A DNA stretch of 64,000 nt from Paenibacillus stellifer. GTDB lineage: Bacteria; Bacillota; Bacilli; Paenibacillales; Paenibacillaceae. Under the pieces are notes generated by a model. That model ran no database searches and had not been told where the DNA came from. It saw nothing but the letters and a program-made list of their open reading frames with translations. Position 1 is the first letter of the stretch. The number at the start of each line of letters is the position of its first letter. This document shows positions 1 to 9,302 of this stretch, piece after piece. The stretch is from positions 1,022,501 through 1,086,500 of the forward strand of contig NZ_CP009286.1 of assembly GCF_000758685.1 (NCBI RefSeq), given 5' to 3'. Both the position numbers and the translations under genes were made by a program.

Positions 1-97
1 CGCGTATAAGCCGGCATGACAACGAGGTTATGATCGAAGCCTAGCCTTTGTCTCTGCGTCCTGGTAAAACGCTCCATGTGCTGCCGCTGACTTCTGG

Positions 98-1264
98 TTA
101 TTTATCCTCATCTTTTTGTTTTTGCGGCACAAACTTATATTCGCCCGTATCATTGAAATGAATATTGATTTTCAAATGACGAATTGCGTCATTATGAAGA
201 ACGAATGAATGGTCATCGGCCATCTGTTGCCATACACGCGGATTGGATCGATACAGGGTATCTCCCAGGTTCAACACGTCGGTATGGATGCGGATACCTT
301 CGCGAAAAACATGAAGGATTTGACCTTCCAAAAGTTTTGTATATCGTTCCATCAACTCATTTTCCGTCATGGCTTCGCGCAGTTCGACAAGATACGCGTC
401 CAATGTAATCGTCATGTCAAAATAGGCTTTGTCCCATTTCGCCTGAGGTCGAATATGGATGCGCGGTTTTTTAAACAGCATGACGGCCGATATATCATCG
501 TCGGCCAATAAAGCGACGGGATAGCTTTGCGTCTTTGGATTCACCCATTGCCAGCCCGTCAGATCGGTTCGACTGATCCAGCCGTTCCATCGTTTCGTTT
601 GGAACAGATCCGCGCCATCAATTTCCAAAAGCTTCATGTTTTTACCGTTCTCTCTCCAAAAAGCGGCGTTAAATGTCAATGACGGCAAATAACTTGACCT
701 GGCCTTATCTTTTAATGAACGTATAAATTGATACAAGCGGACGGGGGAAATCGAGGAGTTTTGGCGATACTGTTCTTTCGGTTCATGCAACAGGGTGTAA
801 AGCGGAGAAAATTTGAAAAAGGTTTGGGCTTTGAAGATATCTTCGATATTTTCTTTTGTGCTGAATATCCATGTATTGTACCGTATTTCTTTATAGCGAT
901 TCGTAAACTCCAGAAATTCCAGATGTTTGTCTGCCTTCAATACATTTTCGGTAACAATGATCGTCGATACCTGTTCCCAAAAAAGCTGTTGTTGAGCTGA
1001 AGCTTGCAGTTTGTTGGCCGCATCCCAAGCGCTTTTCCCCGCCGCTTTCCCCACATATACGGTTGGTTTTTTTGTTTTTGCCTGCCCTTCCAATTTGGCT
1101 GCATCCGAAAAGTCTAACATCTGAGCATAAAGAACAAACTCTCCATCCTTGTAGTCGGCTCCAATAGCCGTAACATAATGGATCGTTTGGATTTCTAACG
1201 AGCCCCAGCATCCTGTCGTCAGAAGCAAGCTCGCTCCCGCGACCAAGATTAAAATCGCCTTCAT
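98..1264 (-). CDS. Ger(x)C family spore germination lipoprotein
   Basis: C subunit of a GerA-type nutrient germinant receptor, which sits in the spore inner membrane. The protein (388 aa) starts with MKAILILVAG and a lipobox ending LLTTGC, so Cys is lipidated after signal peptidase II cleavage. The mature part (GSLEIQTIHYVTAIGADY onward) matches the Ger(x)C family at its usual length. The open frame continues upstream, but ATG 1264 is chosen because AGGAGG lies at the right distance and the ATG overlaps the gerA stop by 4 bp (ATGA). It is last in a gerB-gerA-gerC operon, so translation is probably coupled. The germinant cannot be read from sequence. Confidence 0.93.
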   Translation of the reverse strand: MKAILILVAGASLLLTTGCWGSLEIQTIHYVTAIGADYKDGEFVLYAQMLDFSDAAKLEGQAKTKKPTVYVGKAAGKSAWDAANKLQASAQQQLFWEQVSTIIVTENVLKADKHLEFLEFTNRYKEIRYNTWIFSTKENIEDIFKAQTFFKFSPLYTLLHEPKEQYRQNSSISPVRLYQFIRSLKDKARSSYLPSLTFNAAFWRENGKNMKLLEIDGADLFQTKRWNGWISRTDLTGWQWVNPKTQSYPVALLADDDISAVMLFKKPRIHIRPQAKWDKAYFDMTITLDAYLVELREAMTENELMERYTKLLEGQILHVFREGIRIHTDVLNLGDTLYRSNPRVWQQMADDHSFVLHNDAIRHLKINIHFNDTGEYKFVPQKQKDEDK

Positions 1265-2826
1265 GATGAGTCCTCCTCTGCTTTCCGGGTTGAATCTTGC
1301 GTATTCACGGTATTCGGACGTTTCCGCCGCCAAGCCCATGGTAGATTGAACAGGGCGTGAGGCAAGTCTGCCCTGTCCAGCGGCGACAAAGGAGATAAAT
1401 AAGGCAATCCGAAAGACTGCAGGGTGGAAAGATAGGAAAGCAGCAATACCACTCCGCAAAAAAAACCGTATAAACCGAAGGCGGCAGAAACAAAGAAAAT
1501 GCCAAATCGCAGTATACTGACCGTAGCATTCAACGAATGATTTGGCACCATAGAGCCGAATACATGGGTAACAGCGCCAATAACCAGAACACTGGGCGAC
1601 ATAAACCCTGCCCGAATCGCGGCGTCGCCAATAATCAATCCTCCTACGACAGTCATCGTTTGTCCTAACGAAGCAGGCAACCGCGCTCCCGCCTCACGAA
1701 AAGCTTCCAGGAAAATCAGCGTCAGAAACATTTCTTGAGCGACAGAGAATGGGAGGCCCAGCCGCTGCACCGCAATGGTAGCCAATAGCAACACAGGTAT
1801 TTGTTCGATGTGAAAGCTTAGCAGCGCAGTCCATAGCGCGGGCAATAACAGAGCTATCAAAAGCCCGACGATTCTGAGCCCACTTGCTACAGCAACGCTC
1901 AGCGCGGGATAATGGATATCTTCCGCGGTCTTCAACAGTAAGAAGACGTCGGCCGGCGCAATCAGGGCGCTGGGCGTACCCTCCGTCAGAACGACGCAAC
2001 GACCGCTCAGCAGCGAGGCCACGGCGAAATCGGGCCGTCCTGTATAGGCCATCATCGGGAATATGGATTTCGGAGTCGATAGCATTTCTTGCAGCTGCCC
2101 GGCGCTGCATATCCCGTCATATTTGATACCCTGCAGTTTCGTTCGAAGATTGTCAACCAGCGCCGCGTTCGCAACATCTTGCAAATAAAGCAATCCGATT
2201 CGGGTTTGCGTGCGCTGTCCGACCGTTACCTGTTCATAACATAAGGAGCCTGTTCTCATGCGCTTGCGAATTAAAGCGACATTGGTCGCAATCTCTTCCA
2301 CAAAACCGTCTTTAGGACCTTTGACCGACACCTCGATACTGGATTCTTCCGGTTTTCGCTGAGGCACTTTGGCCATATCCCATGCATACACGCACTGTTG
2401 AACAGGCGTAAAAATAATGAGTTTTCCATCCAGCACATGCTGTACGATTTGCCGTCTCAACATCAGCCCGTCGCCCGTTACCTTCTCTAGCGGCAGCTCA
2501 TCATTGCGGGTCATGGAGTCGCCATTGAAGCCTGTTGTTCTAAAGAGCCGCCTTAAACGCGGCAGAACGATGTCTTTCCATTCCATTGGATCCGTCAACC
2601 CCTCGCAATAAAGCAATAAAACAGAGGAGTTCGGATTCTGCCTGTCACACAGGCAAGAAACAGATTTGACATCGGCGGAATGTTGAAATAAACCGGTGAT
2701 CTCCTGTTCGGTCAAGCCCAGGTCATTCGCGCAAGCATCGTTGGAATGCCCGATTCGCTGTTCCGCAGGCAACGAAGCAGATGGATAAGACCGCTTTCGG
2801 AACCATTGCATCAACCAGTTCTTCAT
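1261..2826 (-). CDS. GerA family spore germination protein (A subunit)
   Basis: Large subunit of the germinant receptor (521 aa). The N-terminal half is soluble (starts MKNWLMQWFRKRSY; LTEQEITGLFQHSADVKSV) and the C-terminal half is a cluster of membrane helices (for example GLRIVGLLIALLLPALW and FGIFFVSAAFGLYGFF), the standard GerA layout and length. ATG 2826 is used rather than the upstream extension because it overlaps the gerB stop by 4 bp. It lies between gerB and gerC with overlaps on both sides, so the three subunits are made together. Expression in the forespore under sigma G is expected from the family; no promoter was assigned. Confidence 0.94.
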   Translation of the reverse strand: MKNWLMQWFRKRSYPSASLPAEQRIGHSNDACANDLGLTEQEITGLFQHSADVKSVSCLCDRQNPNSSVLLLYCEGLTDPMEWKDIVLPRLRRLFRTTGFNGDSMTRNDELPLEKVTGDGLMLRRQIVQHVLDGKLIIFTPVQQCVYAWDMAKVPQRKPEESSIEVSVKGPKDGFVEEIATNVALIRKRMRTGSLCYEQVTVGQRTQTRIGLLYLQDVANAALVDNLRTKLQGIKYDGICSAGQLQEMLSTPKSIFPMMAYTGRPDFAVASLLSGRCVVLTEGTPSALIAPADVFLLLKTAEDIHYPALSVAVASGLRIVGLLIALLLPALWTALLSFHIEQIPVLLLATIAVQRLGLPFSVAQEMFLTLIFLEAFREAGARLPASLGQTMTVVGGLIIGDAAIRAGFMSPSVLVIGAVTHVFGSMVPNHSLNATVSILRFGIFFVSAAFGLYGFFCGVVLLLSYLSTLQSFGLPYLSPLSPLDRADLPHALFNLPWAWRRKRPNTVNTQDSTRKAEEDSS

Positions 2827-3896
2827 GATCCCCTCATCCTCCATCTTGAAATCCATGTTTTTCCCGCAAACAAGAAGGTGAGTCCGATCACCAGGACGAA
2901 GGTGGATGGGAAATACATCGTTTTTAGAAATTGCAAAAACCGCACGTCGCTTATCGGCGCCAAAATGGCAATAAGCAGAGTTCCGGTCGCAAGCAGCAGA
3001 AGCGGCGTTCTGTTTTTCGGTTTCCACACATCCGCAATGATGAAGAGGGAAAGCGAAAGGCGAATGAATTCTCCGGATACCCACTGATAGATTGCAAAAA
3101 CATCCAAATGCTCTATGTACTTTCCCAGTTCGAGAACACGCCACTGTTCAAATGCCGGATATCTCTGTAAAGCAGCTTCCTCTGCCCCATAAATCGAAAT
3201 CGCTCCCATTAAAGGGCCTATTGTCAATCCGGCGAGCGAAAAAATCATGAACAGCACGCCGGCGAATGAAGGGCGATGGATCAGACGATGTTGAAAAAAA
3301 AGAAGAAGCACAAGCTCGAAAATTCCGCTCGCCGCATATAGGCTGCCCCGCCAAACGGGAGCGAATCCATCGGCAAGGAGGGGGAGAACCAGACTGTAGT
3401 CTTTATGCTTGAAGTTGAAGGTCATAACAAATACTCCGAGAATCACCACAAATGGCAGCAAAATACCCGACGTAATCGCGATGGAACTAAGGCCCCTGGT
3501 TGCAAGAAAGAAACAGCAGGCTAATGCGAGAAGAGCAAGCACGTATCTGGGTGTATGCGGCATATAGGTCGAATGGGTCCATACATTGAAATTAAAGAGG
3601 GAAACGTAACCCTGCAGCCATATGTAGATGCTGACTGCCGCAAGGATAATGACGGATAAGCCTTTGCCGAAATGGTGCTGCAACCAATCACGGAACGGCT
3701 GTTGACCCTTGTGTTTCATGATATAGACTAGGCACGCCCCCCAAACAGGCAACAATGCCAATACCATCCCAACGGAGACTACAGCATCTCTTCCCGCTGC
3801 GTCCAACAATATGGGAATCAAGATCACATGATTGAGAAGGCCGATCGAAAGTAAAAGAATGGAGTAACCTTGCAACGCAGAAATATTATTTTGCAT
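2823..3896 (-). CDS. GerB family spore germination permease (B subunit)
   Basis: Integral membrane subunit of the germinant receptor, from the APC/AAAP transporter superfamily, thought to bind the germinant. The protein (357 aa) is hydrophobic along its whole length with about ten predicted helices, starting MQNNISALQGYSILLLSIGL, as in GerB proteins. A strong GGGAGGTGA ribosome site precedes ATG 3896. First gene of the operon; its stop overlaps the gerA start. The upstream 136 bp to the methyltransferase remnant would hold the promoter; none was assigned with confidence. Confidence 0.94.
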   Translation of the reverse strand: MQNNISALQGYSILLLSIGLLNHVILIPILLDAAGRDAVVSVGMVLALLPVWGACLVYIMKHKGQQPFRDWLQHHFGKGLSVIILAAVSIYIWLQGYVSLFNFNVWTHSTYMPHTPRYVLALLALACCFFLATRGLSSIAITSGILLPFVVILGVFVMTFNFKHKDYSLVLPLLADGFAPVWRGSLYAASGIFELVLLLFFQHRLIHRPSFAGVLFMIFSLAGLTIGPLMGAISIYGAEEAALQRYPAFEQWRVLELGKYIEHLDVFAIYQWVSGEFIRLSLSLFIIADVWKPKNRTPLLLLATGTLLIAILAPISDVRFLQFLKTMYFPSTFVLVIGLTFLFAGKTWISRWRMRGS

Positions 3897-4032
3897 TTAA
3901 TCGTCACCTCCCGATCATCGCCTGACATTTTGTCCATGAAATCGTCGGAATAAACGCGATCATGATCATGCCCGATGCGCCTGATAAATATCAAATCCTT
4001 CGAATCAGCAGTTGACAAATTACCGCTCTAGC

Positions 4033-4638
4033 TTATGTTATGGATTTGAGACTTGCCGAGAAAAACAACTCATGATACAAGAAACATTTTCGAAATCGGT
4101 CGATGACTTGGGTGTGATATCCATTGTCTCGAAACAATTGAAGGTATCCGACTTCATTACGGATATAGTTCCCATTGTCATACAAATTCATAAACCAATT
4201 GGATACCGGTTTGTTCTTGCATATGCAGGGTTCCATCACGATAATGGTTCCGTCCGGTTTTAAAATTCGCTTAAATTCCTTCATGTAATTTCCAATTTCA
4301 TCAGACGAAATATGATGCAGTACAGCGATGATGAGAATGTAATCGACAGACTAATTTTCGACGGGCAGCTTGTTGTTTGCCAGAACATGGAACGTATGGT
4401 TCGGAAACAGACGCTTCGCATAATCAATCCGTTTGGCGTCCGGGTCAAATCCGCGATACTGGTTCGGCTGAAACATCGAACAGTTGGCTCCCGTACCCGA
4501 ACCAAAGTCCGCTACCGCTTTTCCGTTAAATCGAAACCGGGATTGAACGCGATCGTGGATATATATTTTGGTAAACCATTTCGGACGTACAAACCAATGA
4601 TAAAACCGGGGCGAAAATAAAGTGTTAAAGGAGATCAC
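4033..4638 (-). pseudogene. Class I SAM-dependent methyltransferase interrupted by an in-frame stop
   Basis: A GTG start at 4638 preceded by AGAGGA opens a frame with the SAM-binding motif VADFGSGTGANCSMF and the acidic motif GFDPDAKRIDYAKRLFP. The same frame then meets TAG (complement of 4351-4353) and continues with SVDYILIIAVLHHISSDE, FKRILKPDGTIIVMEP and a normal C terminus ending TAA at 4033. Both halves are in one frame, so a single substitution, for example CAG Gln to TAG, explains the break. Without it the protein would be about 200 aa, typical for a small methyltransferase of the UbiE/Methyltransf_11 type. Substrate unknown. Confidence 0.8.
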
Positions 4639-4937
4639 CGTCTTTCCTCTAAGAAGTCAATCGAGAATAGTTTTACCATTCGAATCGGAAAAAATACAAA
4701 AAAATGAATTGCCATTGACAGAGAGGAACGGAGTTATGTATACTAAATGTAAGGTTCAATCATAAAATGAACGATCTTCAAACAATTTTGCCGACTCGTT
4801 GCTTTCGCATGCTGTTATGTGCAATGACAGGATGAAAAAGTAATTTCATTTTGCTAAATAAGTTGAAGATAAATCGGTATGTTCATTGGGATCACATTCG
4901 CCCATATGAAGTACCGTTTTTTATTGGAGGGATTGGA

Positions 4938-5312
4938 ATGCTCCGTTCCATGTCAAAAGGGGAATTGGAAGACAAGATAAGCAGAATTTTAACGCAATGG
5001 GAGAAGGAATATTTGGGACGGGGGTCGGTATTGGTCAAAACGGACATCATGCGCAATATGATTATTGTGGGACTTAAAGGGATATTAACTCCCGCTGAAC
5101 AAAAATTGGCCGGGACATCGGAGGGTATGCTGTCTGTGAAGCGCATCAGGGCAGATTTGGTGGAATCGGGAAGAGAACAGCTTGGAAAGATGATCCTTGA
5201 GTTGACGGGGGAACAAGTCGTCAGCTTCCACACCGATATCAGCACGCGTACGGGGGAAAGAGTAATGGTGTTCGTGCTCTCCGATAATCTGGAGAATAAA
5301 TTAATTGGATAA
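4938..5312 (+). CDS. DUF2294 (MpsC-like) protein
   Basis: Small soluble protein (124 aa) of the DUF2294 family, the family of the C component of the staphylococcal MpsABC system. Recognisable parts are GELEDKISRILTQWEKEYLGRGS, MIIVGLKGILTPAEQ and HTDISTRTGERVMVFVLS. The open frame begins upstream, but ATG 4938 has GGAGG seven bases before it. The gene is followed by a bicarbonate-transporter-like gene. MpsA/MpsB homologues are inorganic-carbon concentrating proteins, so a link to CO2/bicarbonate supply is a reasonable inference; its molecular role is not established. Confidence 0.85.
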   Translation: MLRSMSKGELEDKISRILTQWEKEYLGRGSVLVKTDIMRNMIIVGLKGILTPAEQKLAGTSEGMLSVKRIRADLVESGREQLGKMILELTGEQVVSFHTDISTRTGERVMVFVLSDNLENKLIG

Positions 5313-5362
5313 TGCGTATTGGCAGATGAATCGAAAGATCCGAGAGGATCCGTTGAAGATAA

Positions 5363-5404
5363 GCCGGTAATTCAGGACACCCTGAAGTTACCGGTTATTT
5401 TTTT
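5363..5404 (+). terminator. Intrinsic terminator/attenuator between DUF2294 gene and sbtA-like gene
   Basis: CCGGTAATTCAGG pairs with CCTGAAGTTACCGG across a short loop (one bulge) and is followed by TTATTTTTTT. It ends only about 20 bases before the next start codon, leaving no room for a separate promoter downstream of it. Confidence 0.85.
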
Positions 5405-5425
5405 GCGAGGAGTTGAATTTGCATC

Positions 5426-6421
5426 ATGTTCGATATCGTTGTCGGGAATTTATTGTCCCCAATTGTACTTTTTTTCGTATTGGGGCTGACCGCCGCATTT
5501 TTCAAGACCGATTTGAAATTTCCAAACGATCTAAGCGAAGCCCTCAGCATCTATTTGCTCATTGCCATCGGCGTCAAAGGGGGAATGGAATTGTCGCATT
5601 ACTCGTTGGCGGTATTGGTGCGCCCCATTATGGGGGGAGTCATGCTTGGGATACTCATTCCTGTTGTAACACTGTTGATTTTGTCAAGCAGATTTATGAA
5701 AATGGATTTAAAAAATTCTGTCGCCCTGGCAGCTACATACGGCTCCGTCAGCATTGTGACTTTTGGGGCGGCCCTTGCGTTTTTGGAAGAGAAAAGTATC
5801 GGGTATGACGGATTCATGAGCGCGCTCGTCGTCATCATGGAGAGCCCTGCTATCATTGTTTCGTTAATGCTCTTGAGAATTGCGGAGAGAAACACGTCAC
5901 AAAAGGCATTGTCCTTGTATACCATCAAATCTCTGTTCGATAAATCAGTCTTGAAGGAAGGTCTCCTCGGAAAGAGTGTGTTCCTTCTGCTCGGTAGTTT
6001 GCTCATCGGTTTGGTCGTTGGGGAATCAGGCCAACCGCTGATCGAGTCCCTTTTTGTTGATTTATACCCCGGTATTTTAATGCTTTTTTTGTTGAACATG
6101 GGCATAATTGCCGGACGCCGTCTTCCGGAAATAGGAAAACAGGGAGTCAGGCTGTTTCTATTCGCTGTCATGATGCCCATTATGTGGGGAAGCTTAGGAG
6201 TTTTGGCAGGTTCGCATATCGGGTTGTCCGTCGGAAGCGCCACACTCATGGGAGTTTTGGCCGGGAGTTCATCGTATATAGCCGCGCCTGCGGCGATGAG
6301 AGGCTCCGTACCGGAAGCCAATCCGTCCATTTATTTGGGACTATCCCTTGGAGTTACGTTTCCTTTCAATTTAATTGCCGGGATACCCTTATATTTTTAT
6401 CTTGCTCAATGGATGAACTAA
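5426..6421 (+). CDS. SbtA-type sodium-dependent bicarbonate transporter
   Basis: Polytopic membrane protein (331 aa) of the SbtA permease family, which imports bicarbonate with sodium in cyanobacteria. The N-terminal part shows the family pattern: FVLGLTAAFFKTDLKFPNDL followed by LLIAIGVKGGMELS. The C terminus repeats it with GVLAGSSSYIAAPAAMR and LGLSLGVTFPFNL, reflecting the inverted-repeat fold. A GAGGAG lies upstream at slightly long spacing. It sits directly behind the DUF2294 gene with an intrinsic terminator between them, so it is probably expressed by readthrough. Substrate specificity is by family resemblance only. Confidence 0.87.
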   Translation: MFDIVVGNLLSPIVLFFVLGLTAAFFKTDLKFPNDLSEALSIYLLIAIGVKGGMELSHYSLAVLVRPIMGGVMLGILIPVVTLLILSSRFMKMDLKNSVALAATYGSVSIVTFGAALAFLEEKSIGYDGFMSALVVIMESPAIIVSLMLLRIAERNTSQKALSLYTIKSLFDKSVLKEGLLGKSVFLLLGSLLIGLVVGESGQPLIESLFVDLYPGILMLFLLNMGIIAGRRLPEIGKQGVRLFLFAVMMPIMWGSLGVLAGSHIGLSVGSATLMGVLAGSSSYIAAPAAMRGSVPEANPSIYLGLSLGVTFPFNLIAGIPLYFYLAQWMN

Positions 6422-6604
6422 GCGGGATCAAATCCATTTTTGTCAACGTCATATGGTGCAGGCATACTGAATAAGGTAGGTGTCATTGGCAAACGTTAAG
6501 TAGCAGCGAGCAACGGAGGAAAGCACGCGATTCTCAAGGTCGCAAATTTTAAATGAAGGTCATTTGTTGGTTGGCAAGTATATCTTAAAAGGAGTTGGCG
6601 GAAA

Positions 6605-7285
6605 ATGGATTTCTTTACTCCGGAATTTTGGACGGCATTATTGGCCATTGTCATTATCGATCTGGTTTTAGCTGGCGATAATGCGATTGTTATAGGCTTA
6701 TCTGCAAGGAATCTGCCTAGAGACTTACAAAAAAAAGTTGTTTTTTGGGGAACTTTCGGGGCAATAGCGATTCGTTCGCTGCTAACTTTGATTGCCGTCT
6801 GGTTGCTAAAAATTCCTGGCCTCCTCCTGATTGGCGGAGTGCTTCTGATTTGGATAGCCTATAAACTTCTTGTGGAAGAGAAGAAACATGATGTAAAATC
6901 CGCTGGCAATTTGTTGTCGGCAATAAAGACAATTGTCATTGCAGATACGGTAATGGGAATGGATAATGTACTTGCCGTAGCGGGGGCAGCGCACGGTAAC
7001 TTTATTTTGGTTGTAGCAGGATTACTGATTAGTGTTCCAATAATTGTTTGGGGAAGCACCCTCATAATAAAGTGGGTTGAACGTTTCCCGATTATTATTT
7101 ACATCGGTTCGGGTGTATTGGCTTGGACTGCATCGAAGATGATTGTCGATGAGCCGATTATAAAGGAATTTTTTGCAGTAAATCCATGGATGCAGTGGGG
7201 ACTGAGTTTCGTTATTGTAATTGGTGTTTTATTATTAGGGAGAATAAAATTAAAAAACAAAAAAATGCAATCTGAAAAAGTATAG
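6605..7285 (+). CDS. TerC/YjbE family integral membrane protein (probable metal exporter)
   Basis: Seven-helix membrane protein (226 aa) of the TerC family, whose Bacillus members (YceF, YkoY, YjbE) export manganese and help metallate secreted enzymes. The two acidic signatures are visible: IIDLVLAGDNAIVIGLSAR near residue 20 and IADTVMGMDNVLAVAGAAHG near residue 115. The lysine-rich C terminus (KLKNKKMQSEKV) is typical. An AAAAGGAG site precedes the ATG. Many homologues have a yybP-ykoY Mn riboswitch; the leader here does not show its consensus clearly. Its neighbour mgtE is also a divalent metal transporter. Confidence 0.9.
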   Translation: MDFFTPEFWTALLAIVIIDLVLAGDNAIVIGLSARNLPRDLQKKVVFWGTFGAIAIRSLLTLIAVWLLKIPGLLLIGGVLLIWIAYKLLVEEKKHDVKSAGNLLSAIKTIVIADTVMGMDNVLAVAGAAHGNFILVVAGLLISVPIIVWGSTLIIKWVERFPIIIYIGSGVLAWTASKMIVDEPIIKEFFAVNPWMQWGLSFVIVIGVLLLGRIKLKNKKMQSEKV

Positions 7286-7369
7286 GCTCATTGTTGTTTC
7301 AAGGACATCTGTAGTAAGTTTCCGGCACAAAAAAGCACTGCCGAACCAAGCTTGGAAAAAGCATCATCG

Positions 7370-7680
7370 CACCATAGCCGAGAACAGGTGGGTCCGTACC
7401 AAATCGCCAAGGAGAGGTGGGCATGGATCCGAAGACGGTGGGCAAGTACATGGAGCAGGAGGACTTTCCCCCAAAGGCGCCGTCCATAGAGCAGCGAGCC
7501 TTCAAGCTCGTCCGTACATAGCGACCATTGAGGCAAGCCGACTTCGGCGAATGCGACGGCATTCTGAACGGCGTTCGTGCCTCTGTCAGGGGCTCATGCT
7601 CATCTTCCATCGCGCCGGCGGCGTACCCAAGCGCCCAAGGGCAAGAGGGAAATGGGCAGAAAATGGTGACTGTACCAACT
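7370..7680 (+). pseudogene. Relic of an IS21-family IstA transposase
   Basis: No intact gene, but conceptual translation gives GMDPKTVGKYMEQEDFPPKAP, which resembles the helix-turn-helix end of IstA. After a stop, another frame gives QADFGECDGILNGVRA, which resembles the start of the IstA DDE domain (VDFGE... NG). Stops and frameshifts separate the pieces, and the rest of istA and all of istB are missing. This fills the otherwise empty stretch between the terC-like gene and mgtE. Confidence 0.5.
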
Positions 7681-7853
7681 TATCGTATTCAGGACGGGTT
7701 GCCCACGTTCCCTCTCCAAATGACGATAGCGAACAGGAAATGTTATATAGCCTTGATCTGGATTTCTCCAAAAAGGTGGCTTTGAATTGCTGCGATCAAT
7801 TGCTGTTACAAAAGACTTGAAAGTGATAAAAAATATAATATAAGTATTCCAAG

Positions 7854-7904
7854 CCTCAATGATCCAAACATTATGTGGTACCTGGATTATTAAGGGCCTT
7901 GAGG
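7854..7904 (+). promoter_or_regulatory. Stem-loop in the mgtE leader
   Basis: CCTCAA (7854-7859) pairs with TTGAGG (7899-7904), and TGATCCA (7860-7866) pairs with TGGATTA (7883-7889, one G-T pair), leaving an asymmetric internal loop. It lies 15 bases before the mgtE ribosome site. It does not match the M-box Mg riboswitch consensus; function unknown. Confidence 0.4.
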
Positions 7905-7932
7905 GGTAGAATGGAAATGGAGGTGCGAGGCC

Positions 7933-9291
7933 ATGTTGCATACGATGTCACAAGAACAAATTCTGCTTTCCGCCATCAAATGCGTAAAAGAACAAAAACG
8001 GGAGGAGCTTCAAAAGATTGTCGCAGAATTGCAGCCTTACGATATAGCGACATTGTATATCACCCTGCCCGACAAACATCGCCTTAAATTTCTCGGGATG
8101 CTGCAGCCCAAACAAGTTGCCATTCTCCTTCAAGAACTTGATCCTCCGATGCAAATTGATATTTTGCACAAGCTTGGCGTCCAGCAATCATCCAATATCA
8201 TGGATTTAATGGAGAATGACGATTTGGCGGATTTGCTGAACCAATTATCCGCCGGCAAGATTGAAGAGTTCTTGGCGGCCATGCGAACCGAAGAGTCGAA
8301 CAGCGTGAAGGATCTCATGCGGTATCCCCCTGACACCGCGGGGGGGATCATGACGAACCGGTATGTTTGGATCCGGCAAACCTATGCGGTCAGGGTAGCA
8401 GTGGACAAGCTCAAATTGTTTGCGGAAATCGCCGAAAATATTTACTACCTTTATGTGCTCGATGAAGATAAAAAGCTGGTGGGGGTTGTCTCTTATCGCG
8501 ATTTGATAATGGCGGACGCAACCGATAAGATCGAAGACATAATGTTTACCCGCGTCATCTCCGTTCCGGTCGACATGGACCAGGAGAAAGTGGCCCAGGT
8601 TATCCAACAGTATGATTTTATTGCCGTCCCGGTTGTGGACGGACAGCATCGCCTGGTCGGGATCGTTACGGTTGACGATGTGTTGGATGTCATCATCGAA
8701 GAAGCCAATGAAGACATCGCCAAATTATCGGCCTCGGGAAAAACCATCGATTGGAATACAAGGCCGTTCACGGCTGCCCTCCGCCGGTTGCCCTGGCTTA
8801 TTTTATTGTTAGGGCTTGGAGTCTTGACGGGCAGTATCCTCAGCGGCTTTGAGGACACGCTAACCCAAGTGGTGGCGCTGACTTATTTTATGCCGATGAT
8901 CGCAGGAATGACGGGAAATACGGGGACCCAGTCGCTTGTGGTCGTGGTTCGCGGGATGGCGTCCAGCGGGAAAAACCTCAAAAGCGCCATTCGCCTAATC
9001 TTCCGTGAACTGGGAGTAGGCCTAATTATCGGTATCGTTTGCGGTGCATTAATCACCATTGTGGCTTCGATCTGGCAAGCAGATCCCATGCTTGGATTGG
9101 TGGTCGGCAGCACTTTGTTTGCGACGCTGGTCATCGGCACCGTGGCCGGGACGGTCATTCCCTTGCTGCTCTATTATTTTAAGGTCGATCCGGCTGTCGC
9201 TTCCGGCCCGTTGATTACGACATTAAATGATATCTTTTCGCTAACGGTATATTTCAGCATTGCCTCCCTGTTTATTTCCCATTTGATGTAG
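7933..9291 (+). CDS. mgtE: Magnesium transporter MgtE
   Basis: Homodimeric Mg2+ channel/transporter of the cytoplasmic membrane (452 aa, usual length). Order of domains: N-terminal helical domain (residues about 10-130, SAGKIEEFLAAM), two CBS domains (about 135-255; RYPPDTAGGIMTNRYVWI, VPVVDGQHRLVGIVTVDDVLDVI), then a five-helix pore domain with the conserved FMPMIAGMTGNTGTQS and TLNDIFSLTVYF. The CBS and N domains bind Mg2+ and close the pore. GGAGGTG precedes the ATG. A corA relic lies just downstream. Confidence 0.97.
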   Translation: MLHTMSQEQILLSAIKCVKEQKREELQKIVAELQPYDIATLYITLPDKHRLKFLGMLQPKQVAILLQELDPPMQIDILHKLGVQQSSNIMDLMENDDLADLLNQLSAGKIEEFLAAMRTEESNSVKDLMRYPPDTAGGIMTNRYVWIRQTYAVRVAVDKLKLFAEIAENIYYLYVLDEDKKLVGVVSYRDLIMADATDKIEDIMFTRVISVPVDMDQEKVAQVIQQYDFIAVPVVDGQHRLVGIVTVDDVLDVIIEEANEDIAKLSASGKTIDWNTRPFTAALRRLPWLILLLGLGVLTGSILSGFEDTLTQVVALTYFMPMIAGMTGNTGTQSLVVVVRGMASSGKNLKSAIRLIFRELGVGLIIGIVCGALITIVASIWQADPMLGLVVGSTLFATLVIGTVAGTVIPLLLYYFKVDPAVASGPLITTLNDIFSLTVYFSIASLFISHLM

Positions 9292-9302
9292 GTGAATGCA
9301 TT

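Noticed and set aside
6421..6600. yybP-ykoY manganese riboswitch before the TerC-family gene
   Set aside because: The conserved loop sequences and pairing could not be found in the leader, although AGTAGC occurs once.
7660..7932. M-box magnesium riboswitch before mgtE
   Set aside because: Only an unrelated stem-loop is visible; the M-box core motifs are missing.
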